Below are positions 6,204 through 7,935 of a DNA stretch of 7,935 nucleotides, one piece after another. Each line of letters begins with the position of its first letter. Position 1 is the stretch's first letter. The stretch is taken from the NCBI GenBank assembly GCA_004195305.1, contig SDWN01000640.1, positions 1 through 7,935 on the forward strand. The letters are read 5' to 3'. The notes under the pieces are model-generated. The model saw only the letters and a list, made by a program, of their open reading frames with translations, ran no database searches and was not told the DNA's origin. This DNA is from Neptunomonas sp. Its GTDB lineage: Bacteria; Pseudomonadota; Gammaproteobacteria; Pseudomonadales; Balneatricaceae. Position numbers and translations under genes: made by a program.

Positions 6204-7172
6204 TTAGGCCTCGATATCGGAAATTTTCAGCGCTACACCGGTCTGATTCAGCAGCACATAGGCGATCTCACCAAAGGTTGCCGGGCCGGTTAGGTTGCCC
6301 GACTTTGTTCCTTCCAGTTCTCCGTAGAGAAAGTTCAGAACGCAGTTGCAGTAGAACGCAGCTTCACCATCCAGCTTAGCCACTTCGGTCTGCAACTCTT
6401 GCGCATAGTTGCCGACAGGTTTGGCGAGGTGATACTCAACACCGGGGAACAGCGGTGCATAGAAACTGGTTTGCCCCTCTTCCTGGCCCTGAAAACTGGC
6501 TGAAATCTGGGCACCGGCGTAGTCGGCGACCAGCGGCAGCCGGGTATCTATCGCATTCGCTTCCAGATAGGCCGCCAGATTCTGAGACGTGCCGTTAATC
6601 GATACGGAGCCCTGGGTAAAGCCAGCCTGTTCGACGGTGATGACATCGGCGGATAGATCCTGTTCAAAAATAGTGACCACGTCGACTTCGGCCACTTTGC
6701 CTGCTGGCAGCTCTATATGCATGCAGATCGCCACGTCATCACGAATCTCCAGCGTCTGGCCGTTGGCAACTTTGGGGCTGATCTTGCCGAGGTCGTTGAG
6801 GTGAATACCGGCAACCCAGCCGAATAGCGGATAATTGCCGAACCCCTCGTAGTCGGTGGCATTGATGCCGAAGGCCGCGTGTACGTCGCTCAACCCCGGA
6901 ATAATCAGATAACCGAGGTCGCAGTTGTGCTGGTAAATAGTTGCCAACTGCGTGGCATCATAACTGGCGATACGGATCTGGGCGCCTGCCGGTGCTTCGG
7001 TTACGTGCAGCAGTGAGTCGGTGACCAGTCCGCCCTCTTCGCCCATAAAATAGGGGATGGTTCCGCCAATCCAGTTGCCCTTGGGCAGCTGGCTCAGGAT
7101 TGGTTCCGGGCCTGAAATCCACAGGGATTTACCACTATTTATCAGTGCAATCGTCTGATCTAGCGTTTTCAT
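6204..7172 (-). CDS. Divergent FIST-like sensory protein (probably DUF6976 family)
   Basis: The 322-residue protein is soluble, with no signal peptide or membrane segment, and so probably cytoplasmic. The N-terminal part has WIGGTIPYFMGEEGGLVTDS (34-53), which recalls the G-rich start of FIST domains. The end has FYCNC (273-277), then GPATFGEIAYVLL (296-308), matching the layout of FIST_C, where a Cys-bearing strand is followed by a G-x-G-E-I type motif. Cys residues lie at 84, 150, 275 and 277. From memory, proteins of this type are grouped as DUF6976; I cannot confirm this here. FIST domains are thought to sense small ligands and often occur with signalling proteins, which fits the chemoreceptor two genes upstream. 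AGGA 8 bases before the ATG supports the start. The gap to the 74-residue gene is 25 bases. An intrinsic terminator follows 12 bases after the stop. Confidence 0.7.
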   Translation of the reverse strand: MKTLDQTIALINSGKSLWISGPEPILSQLPKGNWIGGTIPYFMGEEGGLVTDSLLHVTEAPAGAQIRIASYDATQLATIYQHNCDLGYLIIPGLSDVHAAFGINATDYEGFGNYPLFGWVAGIHLNDLGKISPKVANGQTLEIRDDVAICMHIELPAGKVAEVDVVTIFEQDLSADVITVEQAGFTQGSVSINGTSQNLAAYLEANAIDTRLPLVADYAGAQISASFQGQEEGQTSFYAPLFPGVEYHLAKPVGNYAQELQTEVAKLDGEAAFYCNCVLNFLYGELEGTKSGNLTGPATFGEIAYVLLNQTGVALKISDIEA

Positions 7173-7180
7173 AATGTCAG

Positions 7181-7184
7181 TCCT
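7181..7184 (-). promoter_or_regulatory. Ribosome binding site of the FIST-like gene
   Basis: AGGA on the - strand lies 8 bases before the ATG at 7172, inside the short gap after the 74-residue gene. It supports the chosen start. Confidence 0.6.
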
Positions 7185-7197
7185 ATTGATTCGGCTT

Positions 7198-7422
7198 TCA
7201 GAGTGCTTCGATATCTTTTTTGATATTGGGTGCCGTGCTGTTCTGCTCGAAAACGCCCCTTAATTCGGCGGCGCATTCGGCAATGGACTTGCCGGTTTTA
7301 TGCCCCATCTGTACCTTCTTTACGGTCATCTTGACGGCTAGATGGCTAAAATTGGGGTTGGTCGAGCCTGTAATGATCTTTCCCCAGACGGGGTCAGACA
7401 CCAGTGGAAGTTGAGCTGCCAT
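7198..7422 (-). CDS. Small conserved-looking protein of unknown function, 74 residues
   Basis: I do not recognise this family. The product is soluble, without signal peptide or membrane segment. The N-terminal half is neutral and has VSDPVWGKIITGSTNPNFSH (8-27). A basic stretch KMTVKKVQMGHKTGKS follows at 31-46. A likely helix carries the only Cys (C50, IAECAAELRGVFEQN), and the tail is charged. It is clearly a real gene: it has the best RBS in the window (AAAGGAG, 6 bases before the ATG). It lies 22 bases after the chemoreceptor stop and 25 bases before the FIST-like gene. An adaptor or regulator linking receptor and FIST-like protein is possible but unproven. Confidence 0.75.
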   Translation of the reverse strand: MAAQLPLVSDPVWGKIITGSTNPNFSHLAVKMTVKKVQMGHKTGKSIAECAAELRGVFEQNSTAPNIKKDIEAL

Positions 7423-7428
7423 GCGTTA

Positions 7429-7435
7429 CTCCTTT
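7429..7435 (-). promoter_or_regulatory. Strong ribosome binding site of the 74-residue gene
   Basis: AAAGGAG on the - strand is placed 6 bases before the ATG at 7422. It is a near-consensus Shine-Dalgarno and confirms both the start and that this small frame is translated. Confidence 0.75.
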
Positions 7436-7444
7436 AGGTAGGGC

Positions 7445-7935
7445 TTAAAAGTGATCGGTGGGTGTTGTGTTTTGTAATGTGATGAGCTGCTCGCTCAGTG
7501 ATTGGCTCAGGCCCTCCATGGCTGCGGCGGACGCGCCGTCATGGTTTATACCCGCCATGGTATCCATGATGTGTCGGATAGAGCCGAACTCCTGCTCGCA
7601 TGAGCTGACGACGCTGGCCATCATCTCGTTGACGACCGCAAAAGCGGAGCTGATCTCGCTCATCACCTCGCCGATGCCGTCGACCTCATCGGAGGACTGC
7701 TGCAACGCGGTGCGCGCCTTACTCATCAAGTTGCCGGTTTCATCGGAGGATCGATTCAGGTCTGCAATTTTTTGGGTGATCGAGTCGGTGGCGTCGCGGG
7801 TCTTCTTCGCCAGGCTGCGAACCTCATCCGCTACTACGGCAAAGCCACGCCCCTGTTCACCGGCGCGGGCCGCTTCGATGGCGGCGTTCAGTGCCAGCAG
7901 GTTGGTCTGATCCGAGATCTCTTCAATGACGCTGA
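7445..7935 (-). CDS. Methyl-accepting chemotaxis protein, C-terminal signalling part, 5' end outside the window
   Basis: The last 162 residues of a chemoreceptor are visible; the frame is open to the window edge, so the sensor, any membrane segments and HAMP lie beyond it. The frame begins SVIEEISDQTNLLALNAA, then EAARAGEQGRGFAVVADEVR, which is the hairpin tip that contacts CheA and CheW. It continues through the C-terminal coiled-coil helix with heptad spacing (for example about residues 45-130). The TTG at 7729 is internal and not a start. The C-terminus ends PTDHF, with no xWxxF tether for CheR or CheB, so adaptation would have to work without a pentapeptide. It is the first visible gene of the unit, followed by the 74-residue gene after 22 bases and then the FIST-like gene. 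Its ligand is unknown because the sensor is missing. Confidence 0.95.
   Translation of the reverse strand, partial: SVIEEISDQTNLLALNAAIEAARAGEQGRGFAVVADEVRSLAKKTRDATDSITQKIADLNRSSDETGNLMSKARTALQQSSDEVDGIGEVMSEISSAFAVVNEMMASVVSSCEQEFGSIRHIMDTMAGINHDGASAAAMEGLSQSLSEQLITLQNTTPTDHF

Noticed and set aside
7458..7910. Long + strand open frame opposite the chemoreceptor gene
   Set aside because: It is antisense to an unmistakable MCP signalling domain and its product resembles no family; it is a shadow of the codon bias.

Overview
The window looks like part of a chromosome from a gammaproteobacterium, most likely a marine or aquatic heterotroph of the Oceanospirillales/Alteromonadales type. This rests on moderate G+C, a SecA-like ATPase next to an RND-type adaptor, a TerB-family protein, a large S8 lipoprotein protease with PKD and PPC-like domains, and a chemoreceptor. 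No species marker is present, so the lineage is an inference.

Left part, + strand (1-2365): the 3' portion of a SecA-like ATPase gene is followed, with a 4-base ATGA overlap, by a periplasmic adaptor of the HlyD/RND membrane-fusion type. The SecA-like protein keeps the core ATPase motifs that lie in the window. It ends soon after motif VI, so it lacks most of the C-terminal half of housekeeping SecA. No RND or ABC pump gene follows; the + strand unit ends and meets convergent genes.

Middle part, - strand (2499-5973): a 981-residue S8 (subtilisin-like) lipoprotein protease, a 22-codon micro-ORF, and a TerB-family gene. The micro-ORF fits exactly between its neighbours, with a TGATG overlap at its start and an ATGA overlap at its end. 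It also has a good Shine-Dalgarno sequence. The three therefore read as one translationally coupled unit. A leader region at 5974-6158 contains two copies of a dyad-plus-tail motif.

Right part, - strand (6159-7935): the C-terminal signalling half of a methyl-accepting chemotaxis protein (cut by the window edge), a 74-residue protein of unknown function, and a 322-residue divergent FIST-like protein (probably the DUF6976 group). They are tightly spaced, each of the last two has a good RBS, and the unit ends at a convincing intrinsic terminator (6159-6191). The arrangement suggests a sensory unit in which the FIST-like protein and the small protein work with the receptor. That functional link is inferred from context.

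No tRNA, rRNA, CRISPR array, insertion sequence or attachment site was seen. The most interesting items are the coupled micro-ORF, the shortened SecA paralogue coupled to an adaptor, and the receptor/small protein/FIST-like operon.
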